From Paenibacillus psychroresistens (GTDB lineage: Bacteria; Bacillota; Bacilli; Paenibacillales; NBRC-103111): a stretch of 64,000 nucleotides of DNA. Positions 61,940 through 64,000 of this stretch are shown here, piece after piece. The first letter of the stretch is position 1. Every line of letters begins with the position of its first letter. The position numbers were made by a program, and so were the translations under genes. The stretch covers positions 3,944,001 through 4,008,000 of the forward strand of contig NZ_CP034235.1 in the NCBI RefSeq assembly GCF_009728935.1. Direction: 5' to 3'. The notes under the pieces are model-generated. The model saw only the letters and a program-made list of their open reading frames with translations. It was not told the DNA's origin and ran no database searches.

Positions 61940-64000
61940 CTACATACCTCGTCTTTGTCTTTCATACGTGAAGCGTTTTTGCAATTCTTTATAGACACGA
62001 TCGACAATTTTATCGAATTCGAGCTTAGTGATCGGTGTCACTTTGCCATTAGTTTGATCTGTTGCGGAAGCTAATTGTTCCTTCTGATTTAATACATTAG
62101 CCACGCTTTGTTGGATCGGCTCAGCTGATGTGGATTTGGTTTTTAAATATTCAAGGGTAGTTTCTGATTGTGCCATTAAAGCAGCAATTTCTTCTGAAGT
62201 TTCCGTTGTTTCATGACTATTTCTTCGATTAACTAAGAATGATTCCGTGTTACTAATAAGTGATCGTTCATAGCTTTCGGTATTCTCATTGCGAATTTCA
62301 CGCTCGGTGCTTAGATTTCGTTCGTTGGCTACTATCAATTGTGTCGTTACTTTTTCGATAAATTGTTGATTGATTTGATTCTTCTGTAGTGAATGCATGG
62401 AAACGGAATGATCCGTTTGTGTTAGAATATCATTGATTTGTGCGCTAACGACTTTCTTGGTAAGCAGCTCACGGAACAAAATATGCGTCTCAGCTGAGCG
62501 AAATGATGTATTCAATAATGCCTCCCGCGCACGGAATGGAATGACAGAACGATTATTTCGATCCATTAATATCTCTGGTCTTGGACGTTCCTGAGTTCTT
62601 GATCTTAATAAAGTATCGGTAACGGATTGGACAATAGTATGATCTGTATAATTGCGATCTACGAGCACTAAATGCGGACGCGTTTTTGTTTCATTAGAAG
62701 CTGTTATAGAATCAACTGCTGATAATTGTTGTTCCAGCTCTTGCTGCGCTTGTGTAATTACCTGTATTTGAGCTTGAGTTGAGATTTGTTTGTCATTAGT
62801 TAATGTCATTAATTGAGCGGAATAATTGATTTCATTGATTCGTTCTCGAACTATTTTTTCAGTCAGATTCTCGTGATAGGTTAATGTTACTGAATCCGCA
62901 TGCTCCACTACATCTCGTAGAATCGTTGTTGGGTTGGTATTATTTTGGTTATTATTTGCAGCTAAAATAGTGTTATACACAGAAGTTAGTGCAAGATCCC
63001 TGTGATCTACGTTTTGTTGTTGGGATATCGCTTCTGTTAATCTACGTTTTATCTGCTGAGTCGGCACTAACTTAGTTGAATGACTGCGATACGAAAACTT
63101 TTGATAAATAAGTGGACTCAAGCTGCTTAAAAAACTGATGACTGGTCCACTGGTTCTATGCAATTCTGTTCTGTGATCTTTAAGCTGATGGATAACCTGA
63201 AGTAGATTTGGTACAGGTTGTCTATTGACTGACGATCTAACCAGCTCATCTTTTACAGCTCTTTCGAGAACTTGCATGACCGTTGCTAGTCGGTTGGTTC
63301 CATTCTGCTGACTATTAACTGCAACTGCGGCAGCTTGTAAACCACGATCTATAAGCATGCGATCAATTAATTTCAAGCTTGTTTTCTCTTTAAACAGTTG
63401 CGTATTCTTTTCCAATAAGTGATTGATTGTCATTATAGGATGATTGGCAAAAAACAGTAAATTCTCATGGTGATCAGGAAAAAGCTGCAATACCGAGGTT
63501 GCTCCACCAATTCGCTCATGAATAATTTTAGCGGTTAGATTCTGTTGGTTGTAGTTTGTTTGATTGGATGATTCTTTCACGACCATGTTCAGAGAATGAT
63601 TAAGGATGCCGGTAATATAAGATTCATTGGTTACTTTGGATAAGAGGTTATCCGTCAATTTCCGTGAAAGATTACGTTCTTGGCTAAATATTTTCACAGT
63701 GTCCTGAATGGATGAACGATCTAAGGTTACCCAATCTGCAGCTTTAAGCATACTCTCTGTCGTGCTTAATCGATTATAAACTCGCTCATAGGTTTCAGTA
63801 AGTAAGCTTGAAATTCCACCTCGTTCGATTACTTTACGATCCACCAGCTCTAATCTACCTTGAGAATGGGTATGTTCGATTTGCTTAGCTAATTCAGTTT
63901 TACTATAAATGTCCATATTCAGTTGATGCAGCAAAAGATTTGAAGACGATATTGGCATTTGCAAAATCAAGGAAGACAAAGCATGAATACGTTGATTTAC
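61940..64000 (-). CDS. Long helical protein of unknown function (5' end beyond window)
   Basis: The frame runs from the right window edge to 61940 (at least 686 residues) without a clear start: seven more codons stay open beyond the first TTG. The sequence is polar and helical, rich in Gln, Asn, Thr, His and Arg. A loosely repeated theme recurs: a D-R pair followed by hydrophobic residues (L-V-D-R-K-V-I-E-R, T-L-D-R-S-S-I, L-I-D-R-M-L-I-D-R, L-V-D-R-N-Y-T-D). It is the first visible gene of the operon and lies 14 nt before the LysM adaptor gene. A tape-measure or assembly role is possible from position; I do not recognise the family. Confidence 0.6.
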   Translation of the reverse strand, partial: VNQRIHALSSLILQMPISSSNLLLHQLNMDIYSKTELAKQIEHTHSQGRLELVDRKVIERGGISSLLTETYERVYNRLSTTESMLKAADWVTLDRSSIQDTVKIFSQERNLSRKLTDNLLSKVTNESYITGILNHSLNMVVKESSNQTNYNQQNLTAKIIHERIGGATSVLQLFPDHHENLLFFANHPIMTINHLLEKNTQLFKEKTSLKLIDRMLIDRGLQAAAVAVNSQQNGTNRLATVMQVLERAVKDELVRSSVNRQPVPNLLQVIHQLKDHRTELHRTSGPVISFLSSLSPLIYQKFSYRSHSTKLVPTQQIKRRLTEAISQQQNVDHRDLALTSVYNTILAANNNQNNTNPTTILRDVVEHADSVTLTYHENLTEKIVRERINEINYSAQLMTLTNDKQISTQAQIQVITQAQQELEQQLSAVDSITASNETKTRPHLVLVDRNYTDHTIVQSVTDTLLRSRTQERPRPEILMDRNNRSVIPFRAREALLNTSFRSAETHILFRELLTKKVVSAQINDILTQTDHSVSMHSLQKNQINQQFIEKVTTQLIVANERNLSTEREIRNENTESYERSLISNTESFLVNRRNSHETTETSEEIAALMAQSETTLEYLKTKSTSAEPIQQSVANVLNQKEQLASATDQTNGKVTPITKLEFDKIVDRVYKELQKRFTYERQRRGM

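Noticed and set aside
49513..64000. Interpretation as an ordinary prophage
   Set aside because: No capsid, portal, terminase, integrase, holin or endolysin genes in view, and the paired J-like proteins, LysM adaptor and DUF4280 tip are typical of contractile injection systems. Genes beyond the right edge could still change this.
1..64000. tRNA, rRNA, CRISPR arrays, attachment sites
   Set aside because: None recognised on reading either strand; the only tandem repeats lack the spacer pattern of CRISPR.

Overview
The window looks like a spore-forming, low-GC Gram-positive chromosome, most likely Paenibacillus or a close relative. Supporting signs are strong GGAGG ribosome-binding sites, many GTG/TTG starts, spore-type genes (a YjcZ-family small protein, SigZ), a YcaO/ThiF azoline-forming pair and a Paenibacillus-style contractile injection cluster. 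Almost all genes run on the minus strand. I see no rRNA, tRNA, CRISPR array or phage head genes.

Layout. 0-4.3 kb: the right end of an IS3-family element, gene remnants, a 1.6 kb AT-rich stretch without genes, and a small AHSA1/DUF1801 operon. 4.4-8.7 kb: a two-gene azole/azoline modification system (ThiF-like protein plus E1-YcaO fusion, overlapping by 7 nt) flanked by a small Sm-like protein and a YjcZ-type spore peptide. 8.9-13.7 kb: a methyltransferase, an acetyltransferase and a pair of ABC exporter half-transporters, one broken by an in-frame TAA. 13.9-27.6 kb: a metal/arsenic island with a copD-copC-ccdA-bdbD-bdbC operon, a Zn/Cd-type P-ATPase, an operon of M23 peptidase, PrsW-like protease and a Rossmann protein, a decayed ZIP transporter, an ArsR-BlaI-M56 regulatory operon and a sigZ-arsM operon. 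Two palindrome families recur in its promoters and fit the two encoded repressors. 27.7-36.4 kb: a molybdopterin oxidoreductase, a deletion scar holding remnants of a sugar-utilisation locus, and housekeeping or hypothetical genes. 36.4-40.8 kb: HelD and a DinG/XPD-type helicase.

40.9-64 kb is the most interesting part: a contractile injection system (phage-tail-like, no capsid, terminase or lysis genes in view). The minus-strand block runs, from upstream, an unknown long helical protein (cut by the window edge), LysM tube-associated protein, gpD-like hub, gpV-like spike, gp25 wedge, two gpJ-like baseplate proteins, a gpI-like tail protein fused to a propeller-like domain, and a 559-aa accessory protein. 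Converging on it are a DUF4280 PAAR-like tip protein and a membrane-anchored MORN-repeat protein. Beside them lie a very large exported TolC-like coiled-coil protein with a C-terminal stalk domain and a propeller/HAMP membrane protein whose class III cyclase domain has lost both metal-binding aspartates. I infer that these four flanking genes may be the membrane-anchoring, envelope-spanning and signalling part of this injection system. That is a hypothesis from gene neighbourhood and domain content, not something the sequence proves.
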